Of a stretch of 64,000 nt of DNA, positions 1 through 10,459 are shown one piece after another. Position numbers and translations under genes: made by a program. Positions within the stretch are counted from its first letter, which is position 1, and every line of letters starts with the position of its first letter. The stretch comes from Primulina eburnea (taxonomy: Eukaryota > Streptophyta > Magnoliopsida > Lamiales > Gesneriaceae), in NCBI RefSeq assembly GCF_022965805.1, contig NC_133114.1, positions 1,820,761-1,884,760 on the forward strand, read 5' to 3'. The notes below the pieces were generated by a model. That model was not told where the DNA came from and made no database searches. It saw nothing but the letters and a program-made list of their open reading frames with translations.

Positions 1-1254
1 ATGATAGAATTTTAATAATTTGTGTCAATATTTTTTGGTTCATAATAGCAAGGAAAGTAATTAACAAGATATTTATTTATTAGGTAAAATAATTTCTAAT
101 GATTTTTATCCAAGACTTCTCTCCCGACTATTGGTTCCAACGAGGTTGGGGATCCCAAAGTTTCTTTCCCCCTTTTCTCTCTTGAGAAGTTTGATCTATG
201 TCTCTGCATGTAATGCTTGATTGATAGCGGAACTATAATCCACGGCTTCGGTAGATAAGGTTTCCCAACGAATATCGAGGTTGAGGTCTTGGAAAAATTT
301 TCTGTGTTTCTAGCCTCATCTTCCATGTATTTGAGAAGCACACTGAATCAGATGGTGGAATTCTGATTCGTGTTGTGTCACATTTAAAGAACCTTGAACT
401 AGTTCCAAGGATTCTTGTTCTCGTGTGTTGATTATTATCTAGATGATGTATTTTCCCTCAAAATCCAGTTGAAATTTAGTACATATGTTGGGAGTGAAAG
501 GAAATATATTTACTGAACTTTATTGATATAATCTCTTAGATTTAAAATAATTTTTCTAATATAATCTTTCTTTGTTGATTTGATTGTGTATGATATTTAA
601 TATGATCCTTGTGGAGATAAAGAAGAGATCCTTAAATAAGAGAGGCATGACATGTGTGCGGTATCGATCACTCCAAAATATACATACTTACACGCACTTG
701 TGCACGTGGTGGAAATTCAGAGAAATAATCCTTCAAGAGACGTGCTGTCATGTGAAGAGGGCAGATACTGCGTGTTGCCTTGAATATGGGAAACATCTAT
801 AGACAACATCCGTGGAGAAGTTGGCTAAAGATCGTTTTTGTGGCTTCTCTTTTGGCAACATGTTTTTGCTTTCTTGTTAATGTTTTAATACTCTTGGTTA
901 TTTTAGAAAGCTTTTATTTTCTCAACGTGTTGAGAAAATTGATTTTTTTTAAAATCACTAGTGATTGATTTTTTTGTAAACATTTTGGTTTTCTAGTGAT
1001 TAATTTTTGTCATGAGGCCCCGCACAAGTATTTATACTTGTGCAAATTTAATCTTGTCCATCTATTTATTTTAAGTGAATTTATGTTACGAACTTTAATA
1101 TTCCGCTGCATGTTGTCTCAAATGTTGTAACATTTGAGGCAATACTTAATTCTGATAACACAATTAATTCACAATTTATACTGCTGATTATATATTTACA
1201 CATATCTGTTGAACAACGTTCCTAACAGGGAGTGTTGATTTTCTTCCACTGATG
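1..1254. other. intergenic, no gene recognised
   Basis: I see no coding region with family resemblance here. Short open frames on both strands lack recognisable motifs. The one structural feature is a perfect palindrome at 1023-1042 (CACAAGTATTTATACTTGTG), extendable by one pair, which could form a short hairpin. The stretch is probably degraded transposon or spacer DNA. Confidence 0.5.
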
Positions 1255-1620
1255 ATGAACGACTCTTCACCAATTATGTGTTGTCCCCTCGATTTGACAT
1301 ATTGCAAACTTCACCTTATCTTCCTCTGATCAGTAATTCGGGACAAAAAAAACTTTTCAATTTTTATTAGTCGTTCTTCAGCTTGTTTTGCGTCAGGGGA
1401 GCCGTAAAACTTGGTTGGGTGGAACCTAAGAAATCTTTCAAGAGTTCGATCACTTGTTTTATTCAAATCTTTGAAGATCTCAATTATCTTCGCCGAAGTT
1501 CCTCGCTAGTGGTTGCTGACAGAACTTGATGAACTGCTGAAATACTTCAAACATATATCTTGGATTTTGCTTATGTCGTGGAATATGTTATTCCTCTGCT
1601 TAGTTTTTGCTTGCGTCCGA
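1255..1620 (-). pseudogene. decayed Ty3/gypsy gag fragment
   Basis: Read on the minus strand, this stretch encodes pieces of the N-terminal part of a plant gypsy Gag (retrotrans_gag type). One piece, near 1440-1350, contains PTKFYGSPDAKQAEERLIK. A second piece in a shifted frame, near 1330-1268, reads EEDKVKFAICQIEG followed by THNW. The two are separated by a frameshift and other stops interrupt the region, so it cannot make a Gag. No LTRs, pol domains or primer site belonging to it are visible, so it is a relic fragment. The 400 bases after it (1621-2030) show nothing recognisable. The assignment rests on the typical plant Gag pattern of PPKFxG followed by AExWLxxIEKxF. Confidence 0.6.
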
Positions 1621-2035
1621 GTAAAGGTCTTCGTCACGGTTGAAAGGGTTAATTCATCTTGCGATCACTGATGATTCATCTTGGTGCTTAGATTGTGAAC
1701 TATTTATTGACGACGTCATTCAAGAAAATAAAAATTTAGATTGTTTTTCTAATTCTAAAACTGTAGTTTTAATGGGATATAAATCGACTATAAATTTAGA
1801 AAGCTTTCATACGGTACTACCAACACTCTATGATATTCATTATTCACTATAAATCAAAACTTGATGATCAAATAATCCTCATTTGGGTCAAACTAATGTT
1901 GACATTTTATCTTTTTTTATTATTCATCATCTGAAGAGTTGGACATAATTGTAAACACTATTAGCTTTTACTATAATCAATATCCATAAAAATCCCAAAA
2001 AATATAAAATATTATGGATTTTATTCCACTCAAAA

Positions 2036-3226
2036 TGTGAGAACATGAAATTCCAGTAGTAGCAGCAGATAACATAATATCAGCAGCAACTCATATTTCA
2101 GAAGATGGATATCAGCAACAACTCATATTTCAGAAGATGACATTTTCCAGCAGACTAGAATCCAGCAGATTAGAATCCAGCAGACAGAATCCAGCAGCAG
2201 AAGAGCGAATTCCAGCAGACAGTTACTGATTCAGCTTAAACTTGTAACTGAAGCATTTAACACGGAATAAAGATTGTTAATGTCAGATTATGGCCTTAAT
2301 TGGGAGGCCAACAGTCAGAATTTCACCTATAAATAGCACCCTCAAACAGCTGAATTGGTTTACCAAAATCTTGAGTTATCACTTGAAATTAGAGCTAAGA
2401 GGGTGCATTTTCGAAGCTGTAAGATCCAGTAGCAAGGCAAGCAGATTTCCAGACCTCAACCGAAATTCTTTAAGCGAATTACTGTAAGTGGGCTTATGTA
2501 TAAATATCTTGAAACCCGTTTGATGATTTCTGTTTTGAAGCAAAGTATATTCTCGATTTCTGATTTTGAAGCACTGAAACTTAGTGAACTAATGGTAGGA
2601 ATATATATTCTGAACATTACTGAATTCTGATTACTGATTACTGGCCTCACCCCTTAGAGGAGAGAACATATAGGGGACTGATATCAGTTTAGCCATGAAA
2701 TTCACGAACGTGCTCAGTGCTTATTTGTTAAACTTCTGATTACTGATTACTGAATACTGATTACTGACTACTGATTTCTGAATACTGATTCCTGTTCTGA
2801 AAGTAAAAGTTTCTGTATATTCTTGAAATAATGTTCTGTATTAAAATGATTTTCGAAAACTGGGAGTTATTCCCGCCCCTGCTTACTGAGTGACAATCAT
2901 ATCACCCACCCACCAAACTCATCTCAGATAAGAACGAGGAAGAGTTGATAGAAGAAGAGGAGCAACGTCAGTTTTGGGGCTGGTGATGAAGATCGTTGTT
3001 CTTAGTTCTGATTTATGTTTTATATTCCGCTGCATCTGTTCAGACATTGTAATTTTATGGTTTTACATTTCCGCTGTAAAACATTTATCCTTGAGTTGTA
3101 ACAGAAAACGATTATTATGAATAAAAGACTGGTTTCTGAAATTCTGTACTTCTGAGACTTGTTGTTTTCGAATGAATATTTGAGAGCAACGTCGGTGTCA
3201 ACCAACCCCTGTCCCGGGGCGTGACA
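2036..3226 (+). repeat. 5' LTR of the gypsy element
   Basis: It begins TGTGAGAACATG and ends GGGGCGTGACA, and is repeated almost base for base at 9279-10454. The first 200 bases are rich in CCAGCAGA/CAGCAGCA motifs. Bases 2733-2795 hold a degenerate heptamer array of CTGATTA/CTGAATA type. The U3-R region should contain the element's promoter; a candidate TATA (CTATAAATAG) lies at about 2329. The same LTR family also occurs as a solo copy at 29737-30880. Confidence 0.95.
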
Positions 3227-3232
3227 TTGAAG

Positions 3233-3244
3233 TGGTATCAGAGC
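3233..3244 (+). other. primer-binding site, tRNA-iMet
   Basis: TGGTATCAGAGC lies six bases after the 5' LTR. It is complementary to the 3' end of plant initiator methionine tRNA, the usual primer for plant gypsy minus-strand DNA synthesis. Confidence 0.93.
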
Positions 3245-3289
3245 GAAACCGGGTTTCATAATCTGGGGAGGAGGAACTAGAGATAATAA

Positions 3290-3600
3290 GTTCTTATAAA
3301 CTGTAATAGACTGCTGAAAATAAATTTCTGGAATAGACTACTGAAAATAAGCTACTGTAATGGACCACTGAAATGATAGACTGAATACGTACAGTAGGGA
3401 AACAAATTAGTAGACCAGTAGATCTTAAACCAGAACCAGTAGACGGAAACCAGTAGGTCTGAATGCAGAAGACTGGGTCAGTAGACTCGTAAAGCAGCAG
3501 ACTGGTTCTAATAGTGCTGGAAAGCAGCAGACAATATTGGAAAAGCAGCAGACTGATAGCAGTAGCATCAGAATGCAGTAGACCTTGCAAATGGCATGGA
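3290..3600 (+). repeat. leader region with degenerate CAGTAGAC/CAGCAGAC repeats
   Basis: The untranslated leader after the primer site is built largely from irregular copies of CAGTAGAC, GCAGCAGACTG and GACTACTGAAAA, spaced about 20-35 bases apart. The same words occur at the start of the LTR. The reverse strand is open for over 100 codons here, but that is a by-product of the repeats and looks like no protein. A packaging or dimerisation role is possible but not shown. Confidence 0.6.
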
Positions 3601-4072
3601 AGTTGAGGTGTTTTTCGCGCAAACTTCAAACAGCCATAACTTTTGATCCAGGAGGAATTTTTACTATTAAGAGTAGGCGTTGGAAAGCTCTCGACGAGGA
3701 GAACCTAGCACCACCGAGGAATTTTTACTTTTGATTCATCGTTCTAGCACCACCGACGAACCCCAAAATCCATCGTTTAGATAGTGATATCATCATTTCC
3801 GTAAAATTTTCCAAAATTTTGAAACTTTGAGGAATTTTCATTTCTAATTGGCTTAGTATTTTTGCACAAAACTTGGCACCATACATGTTCTTGATGTCAA
3901 GGATTTTTAGTAAAATTTTCACGTAATTATGAGATCGAAAATTTTTGAGATATTTCTGCTGTTAATTGTATAGACAGTACTGATTCTGTTCATTCCAGTA
4001 TTTGTCTATAACTCCACCTATATTCTTTAGATCATTCCCGAACCTTTACCATTATGTTTTTGGATGTAGGAT

Positions 4073-4577
4073 ATGGCTGACCAAAGTAGCTACATTAAGA
4101 GCTTAGAGAGGAAGCTAGAAAAACTAAAAGGGAATAACTACTACCTAAAGTTGGACAAAGATGAGTTAGAGCGTCAAGCAGAACATTTGAGGTGTGACGT
4201 TCAACGTTATGCTCATTATCTGCATGAGGCAGAAAAGAGGAGTAGGAAGGCTCAAGAAGAGTTTGAAACCTCCCAAGAGACTGGTAGAATTCATCGAGTT
4301 ACGTGATACACTACTTGAGAAGATCCAAATACTCAAGGATCAGAATCACCAACTCGTGCACCAGCATAATCAGTATAGTGAACAGACCGATGCATATATT
4401 CATGAGTTGCAGAGTACTGTTGAAGTTCTTAACGACCAGAATGCAGTTCTGCATGGGCATATTGAACATCTAGAAGCAGTAATAGCCAACCATGAAGATG
4501 AACCTGAGGAGGATCCCGAAGAAGAAGAAGTGGAAGAGGACCATATGGATTTAGATTTGGGAGAAGTGATAGATTAG
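4073..4577 (+). pseudogene. coiled-coil ORF upstream of gag, frameshifted
   Basis: An ATG at 4073 opens a charged, heptad-rich reading frame beginning MADQSSYIKSLERKLEKL. It runs to a stop at 4304-4306. The neighbouring frame takes over from about 4290 and continues as further coiled coil, ending in a very acidic tail (EDEPEEDPEEEEVEEDH) with a stop at 4575-4577. One small indel near 4280-4300 therefore splits what was a single protein of about 165 residues. No retrotransposon domain is recognised. It lies inside the element, between leader and gag, so it is an accessory ORF. Both this ATG and the gag ATG are preceded closely by a splice-acceptor-like string (GATGTAG|GATATG here; TTTGTAG|GAAATG before gag), which suggests that spliced messages may serve each ORF. 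Function unknown. Confidence 0.6.
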
Positions 4578-4793
4578 AACACCAGTAGTAGTAGTTTGTA
4601 ATAACACTTGTCCCATTTGCATTTCTGTTTTCGTTTCGAAGTTCAGTTGTAATTGCACTTTCTTGGGAAATCATTAAAAGTTATTTTATCCATTCGTTTC
4701 ATATTTAAATTTCAAGCAATTACTCAATCATTTTGTTTCTTTTCTTGAGTCCATATTCTGCCATCAACCTTAGAACTTTCGTATTTGTAGGAA

Positions 4794-7700
4794 ATGGACG
4801 GAAGACCAGTAAGGAACAACCGCAATCCTCGTTACAACAATCGTAACAACAACCGTAATGAAGAAGAGGCACAACAACCCCAACAGCAACCACCAGCAGT
4901 TGGCCTCAGTCAAGTGGATTTGATGGCGATAGCCACGATTGTGGCAACCACGCTACAAGGGTTGGTGAACCCTAATTCTAATCAGCCACCACCACCACCA
5001 CCTCCAGCTCAAAATGGGACTAAGCAGCACTATGAGGCTCTCCGAAGAGCAAGAGTCCCTAACTTCGATGGAAGCACCGATCCCGAGGTCGGACAGAATT
5101 GGATGAAAGAAGTGGAAAATCATCTTCGACTACTTGAGGTTCCCCAAAGGATCAGAGTAGAGGTGATTACACCTTTTCTTGTCGATAAAGCTGCCAAATG
5201 GTGGGAAGGAGTCTCACCATCTATGATAGAGGCGGGACCTATCACTTGGCAAAGGTTCCGAGACGCATTCCTGAGGCAGTACTTTCCGACAGCAGTACGG
5301 GTGCAAAAGCTGTCAGAATTTGAAAGCTTGGTTCAAGAACCAAACATGACTGTGGTGGAGTATTCATCTAAGTTCCACTCATTGGGAACCTACTCCCCAA
5401 CCATCATGGGAGACGAGGCCTTGAAGATGCATCGCTTCAAGAAGGGATTGAACAGCCGTATTCAATCTGTCCTTGCCGTTATCGAGCCCAATAGTTTTGA
5501 TGAATTGATGGGAGCCGCCATCAGGGCTGAGAATGACATCAAGAGGCGTGAAGGCGAGAACAAACTCAAACGTCCTCAGCCAAGCCAGTACCAATCGGGC
5601 CAGCAATTCAAAAGACCTAGGTATTCAAGCAACCAATTCACCAGTGATCCAGCCAAAGGAACCACTTCTTCCCCATCAAGCAAAGAGGGAGTCAAATGCC
5701 AAAATTGTGGATTCACTCACACTGGTGAATGCCGCAAGAATTCTGGAGCTTGTTTTCGTTGTGGAAAGATGAGACACCGCATTGCTCAATGCCCTTTTCT
5801 GGATCCAAGGAATGGACCAGCAGGAGTAACAACTCCAAATAAGCCTAAGGAGAACAAGCCAAATGCTCGAGTCTATGCTATAACTCAAGAAGAGGCTGAC
5901 AACTCCAATGATGTCGTAGCCAGTACCATTCTAATCAATAATATACCTGCTTATGTGTTATTTGATTGTGGTGCTACGCATTCATTCATGTCTAAGAGAT
6001 TTACCAAGAAATTAGGAGCGAAACCTGATAACTTAGAAGAACCATATAGAGTAGCCACTCCTGCAAATCGAATTTTAGAAACACGCACTCTATATCGGGA
6101 TATTAGTGTTCTCATAGAATATCAGAATTTCAAGGCAAACCTTATTCAACTAAACATGGTGGAATTCGACGTAATTCTTGGAATGAATTGGTTAGCCAAG
6201 AATCATGCTTTAGTGGACTGTCACGGAAAGACGGTAACCATCCAAGCTCCACACCAAGGGAAACTTTTATTTCATGGCAAGACCAAAGAACGAAAGACTC
6301 TCCTTTCTGCTTCTCAAACTTGGACAGCCATGAAAAGTGGAGAAAAAGTTTACCTAGCCATGTTAAGCGAGGTAAAACAAGAAATTGCACCTACACTAGA
6401 AGAAATTCCGGTAGTCCAAGAATTCTCGGATGTTTTTCCTGAAGAACTCCCGGGCGAACTTCCTGATCGCGAAGTGGAATTTGAGATTAACTTAGTGCCC
6501 AATGCTACACCAATCTCAAAAGCACCATACCGAATGGCCCCAGCAGAGTTGAAAGAACTCAAAGAGCAACTTCAAGAGTTGTTGGACAATAAGCAAATCC
6601 GACCAAGCGCATCTCCGTGGGGAGCTCCTGTCCTATTTGTAAAGAAAAATGACGGAAGTATGAGGATGTGTATCGATTACAGAGAGCTGAACAAGATCAC
6701 AATCAAAAACAAGTATCCGCTTCCAAGGATTGATGACTTGTTTGACCAACTTAAAGCAGCTTCAGTCTTTTCCAAGCTCGACTTGAGGTCAGGCTACCAC
6801 CAATTGAAGGTCAAATAGGATGATATTCCAAAGACAGCCTTCAGAACAAGGTACGGACACTATGAGTTCACAGTTATGCCGTTCGGATTAACAAACGCTC
6901 CGGCAGTATTCATGGATATGATGAATAGAGTATTTAAACCATTTCTTGACAAGTTTGTGGTGGTATTCATCGACGACATTCTAGTATATTCGTCAAGCGA
7001 AGAAGACCACAAAGAACATCTTCGTCTCACCCTCCAGAAACTGAGAGAAAAGGAACTATACGCCAAGTTCAAGAAATGCGAATTCTGGCTAGAGAGCGTC
7101 GCATTCTTGGGACACATAATATCAGCAGCATGAGTATCTGTGGACCCTAAGAAAGCAGAGGCAATCTCGGATTGGCCTAGACCAAAGAGTGTGACAGAAA
7201 TACGAAGTTTCTTGGGATTAGCAGGCTATTATCGAAAATTTGTTGAAGGATTCTCTTCAATAGCCGTACCACTCACCAAGCTCACACAGAAGAACTCTAA
7301 GTTTCAATGGAGTGAAAAATATGAGCAAAGCTTCGAGACTTTGAAGAAGAAGCTTACATCCACACCAGTGCTAGTATTATCTATGGAAGGTAAGGACTAC
7401 ACCGTCTACAGCGATGCATCCAAAGAAGGGTTGGGATGTGTACTCATGCAGGAGGGAAGGGTGATTGCATACGCATCAAGACAGTTGAAGCCGTATGAAC
7501 AAAATTACCCAACGCATGACCTCGAACTAGCTGCAGTGATTTTCGCAGTAAAGATTTGGAGACATTATCTTTATGGAGCCAAGTGTGAGATTTTCACCGA
7601 TCACCAAAGTCTCAAATATTTGTTCACACAAAAGGAACTAAATATGAGACAAAGACGATGGATCGAACTCATGAAGGATTACGACTTGACAATAAGCTAC

Positions 7701-9283
7701 CATCCAGGCAAAGCCAACAAGGTAGCAGATGTTTTAAGTCGAAAGAATATGAGTAAGGTAATCCTGACATCACTTTCAGCACATCCATGTCTTCGAGAGA
7801 CAATCAAGATAAGCCAAGATAGAGATTCCGATTTGGTGAAACTGAAAGAGCAAGCCAAAGAAGGGAAATCACAAGATTTCGAGATAGACAACAAAGGAAT
7901 CTTGTGGATGAAAGGACGATTGTGTGTACCAGACGTTGATAACCTTCGACAAGAAGTAATGTCTGAAGCACATAAGTCAAAATTTTCAGTTCATCCTGGC
8001 AGTACCAAAATGTACAGAGACTTGAAGAAAAATTTCTGGTGGAGTGGAATGAAGAGGGACGTGGCAACGTTCGTTTCTAAATGTCACGTGTGCCAACAAG
8101 TCAAAGCAGAGCACCAGAGACCTGGTGGACTTTTTCAACCATTAGAAATCTCGGAATGGAAATGAGAACATATTTTCATGGATTTTGAAGTTGGGTTACC
8201 CAAGTCGAGACAAAGCCATGATGGAATATGGGTAATCGTAGATAGACTCACAAAATCTGCGCATTTCTTACCCGTACGTATGAACTGTAATCTGGACAAG
8301 CTAGCCACCTTGTACATGAATGAGATCGTGCTATTACATGGAGTACCACTAGCATACTATCAGACAGAGATCCTAGATTTACATCTCGATTTTGGAAGAG
8401 TTTTCAACAAGCTATGGGAACCAAGGTTACTCTTAGTACGGCTTATCACCCTCAAACCGACGGCCAAACTGAGAGGACCATTCAAACCCTAGAAGATATG
8501 CTGAGATCATGTGCTCTAGACTTCAGTGGTAATTGGAGCGAACATCTGCCCTTAATCGAGTTCGCGTACAATAATAGTTACCACAACAGCATTGGAATGA
8601 CACCATACGAAGCTCTGTATGGACGAAAGTGTCGATCACCACTATATTGGAACGAAGTAGGGAAAAAATCCATTGTTGGACCCGAAATGATCCAATAAAC
8701 AGTGGATAAAGTTTCCGTGATCAAGGAGAGATTAAAAGCTGCACAAGATCGACAGAAAAGCTAGGCTGACCTTAAAAGAAGACCCGTGGAATTCGAAGTT
8801 GGAGAGAAGGCGTATGTGAAAGTGTCACCCATGAAAGGTGTTATCTGATTCAATAAGGCTGGGAAACTGAATCCCAGATACGTTGGACCATTTGAAATCC
8901 TCGAGAAAGTGGGAACACTAGCTTACAGATTAGCACTTCCACCCGACATGTCAAGAATTCACAATGTATTCCACGTCTCGCAGCTGAGGAGATATATTCC
9001 TGATCCAAGTCATATTCTGGAAGCTGGACCACTTCTGGTTGAGACCAATCTAAATGAAGAGCTGAAATATGAAGAGATTCCGATTCGAATTGTGGATAAC
9101 AAAGACCAAGTACTGAGGAGACGAACTATTCCATATGTAAAAGTACAATGGTCCAACCACACCGAAAGACAAGCTACTTGGGAGTTAGAAGAAAAGATGC
9201 GAGATCAATACCCTTATCTCTTTGAGGAGCATGTTCAACCAAGTTTCGAGGACGAAACTTCTCATAAGGAGGGAGGGATGTGA
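4794..9283 (+). pseudogene. gypsy gag-pol polyprotein, interrupted
   Basis: The frame opens with a Q/N/P-rich Gag head, then the Gag core ([19 protein letters not shown]). Two zinc knuckles follow near 5695-5795: [12 protein letters not shown] and [14 protein letters not shown]. The aspartic protease near 5965 reads FDCGATHSF, with Cys where the catalytic triad normally has Ser or Thr. RT carries the FIDD active site (about 6966-6977), RNase H begins at YSDASK (about 7409), and the integrase HHCC zinc finger ends in CHVCQQ (about 8082-8099). The integrase core, a GPFEIL-type C-terminus and a chromodomain-like end (TWELEEKMRDQYPYLF) follow. Breaks: stops at 6816-6818, 7131-7133, 8163-8165, 8696-8698, 8762-8764 and 8846-8848, and a frameshift between about 8355 and 8410. 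The terminal TGA at 9281-9283 lies within the first bases of the 3' LTR. Confidence 0.93.
9266..9278 (+). other. polypurine tract
   Basis: AAGGAGGGAGGGA lies immediately before the 3' LTR. It is the expected plus-strand primer site, and its position confirms the LTR boundary. Confidence 0.9.
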
Positions 9284-10454
9284 GAACCTGAAATTCCAGC
9301 AGTAGCAGCAGATAGCATAATATCAGCAGCAACTCATATTTCAGAAGATGGATATCAGCAGCAACTCATATTTCAAAAGATGGGATTTTCCAGTAGATTA
9401 GAATCCAGCAGACAGAATCCAGCAGCAGAAGAGCGAATTCCAGCAGACAGTTACTGATTCAGCTTAAACTTGTAACTGAAGCATTTAACACGAAATAAAG
9501 ATTGTTAATGTCAGATTATGGCCTTAATTGGGAGGCCAACAGTCAGAATTTCACCTATAAATAGCACCCTCAAACAGCTGAATTGGTTTACCAAAATCTT
9601 GAGTTATCACTTGAAATTAGAGCTGAGAGGGCGCATTTTCGAAGCTGTAAGATCCAGTAGCAAGGCAAGCAGATTTCCAGACCTCAACCGAAATTCTTTA
9701 AGCGAATTACTGTAAGTGGGCTTATGTATAAATATCTTGAAACCCGTTTGATGATTTCTGTTTTGAAGCAAAGTATATTCTCGATTTCTGATTTTGAAAC
9801 ACTGAAACTTAGTGAACTAATGGTAGGAATATATATTCTGAACATTACTGAATTCTGATTATTGATTACTGGCATCACCCCTTAGAGGAGAGAACATATA
9901 GGGGACTGATATCAGTTTAGCCATGAAATTCACGAACGTGCTCAGTGCTTACTTGTTAAACTTTTGATTACTGATTACTGAATACTGATTACTGACTACT
10001 GACTTCTGAATACTGATTCATGTTCTGAAAGTAAAAGTTTCTGTATATTCTTGAAATACTGTTCTGTATTAAAATGATTTTCGAAAACTGGGAGTTGTTC
10101 CCGCCCCTGCTTACTGAGTGACAATCATATCACTCACCCACCAAACTCATCTCAGATAAGAACGAGGAAGAGTTGATAAAAGAAGAGGAGCAACGTCAGT
10201 TTTGGGGCTGGTGATGAAGATCGTTGTTCTTAGTTCTGATTTATGTTTTATATTCCGCTGCATCTGTTCAAACTTTATAATTTTATGGTTTTACATTTCC
10301 GCTGTAAAACATTTATCCTTGAGTTGTAACAGACAACGATTATTATGAATAAAAGACTGGTTTCTGAAATTCTGTACTTCTGAGGCTTGTTGTTTTCGAA
10401 TGAATATTGAGAGCAACGCCGGTAGTCAACCAACCCCCGTCCCGGGGCGTGACA
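9279..10454 (+). repeat. 3' LTR of the gypsy element
   Basis: It runs from TGTGAGAACCTG to GGGGCGTGACA and matches the 5' LTR along its whole length, with scattered substitutions and a few small indels (15 bp shorter overall). It is followed directly by the TSD CAAAA. Confidence 0.95.
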
Positions 10455-10459
10455 CAAAA

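Larger units (their letters stand above)
2031..10459 (+). mobile_element. Ty3/gypsy chromovirus (Tekay/Del-like) LTR retrotransposon, complete but coding-defective
   Basis: The element runs from 2036 to 10454 (about 8.4 kb) and is flanked by a perfect 5-bp TSD, CAAAA (2031-2035 and 10455-10459). It has two near-identical LTRs (1191 and 1176 bp), both starting TGTGAGAAC and ending GTGACA. It also has a tRNA-iMet primer-binding site at 3233-3244 and a polypurine tract at 9266-9278. Internal order is a coiled-coil ORF, then gag (two zinc knuckles), protease, reverse transcriptase, RNase H, integrase and a C-terminal chromodomain-like segment, which is the gypsy order. The coding region carries six in-frame stops and one frameshift, so this copy cannot move by itself. 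The near-identity of the LTRs suggests fairly recent insertion despite these breaks. Confidence 0.95.

Noticed and set aside
2290..2487. 65-codon frame repeated at 9518-9715
   Set aside because: It is LTR sequence duplicated with the element; both copies lie in regulatory DNA and show no protein features.
3294..3629. 111-codon reverse-strand frame in the gypsy leader
   Set aside because: It is produced by the CAGTAGAC/CAGCAGAC word repeats read backwards; no protein family fits and no promoter context exists.
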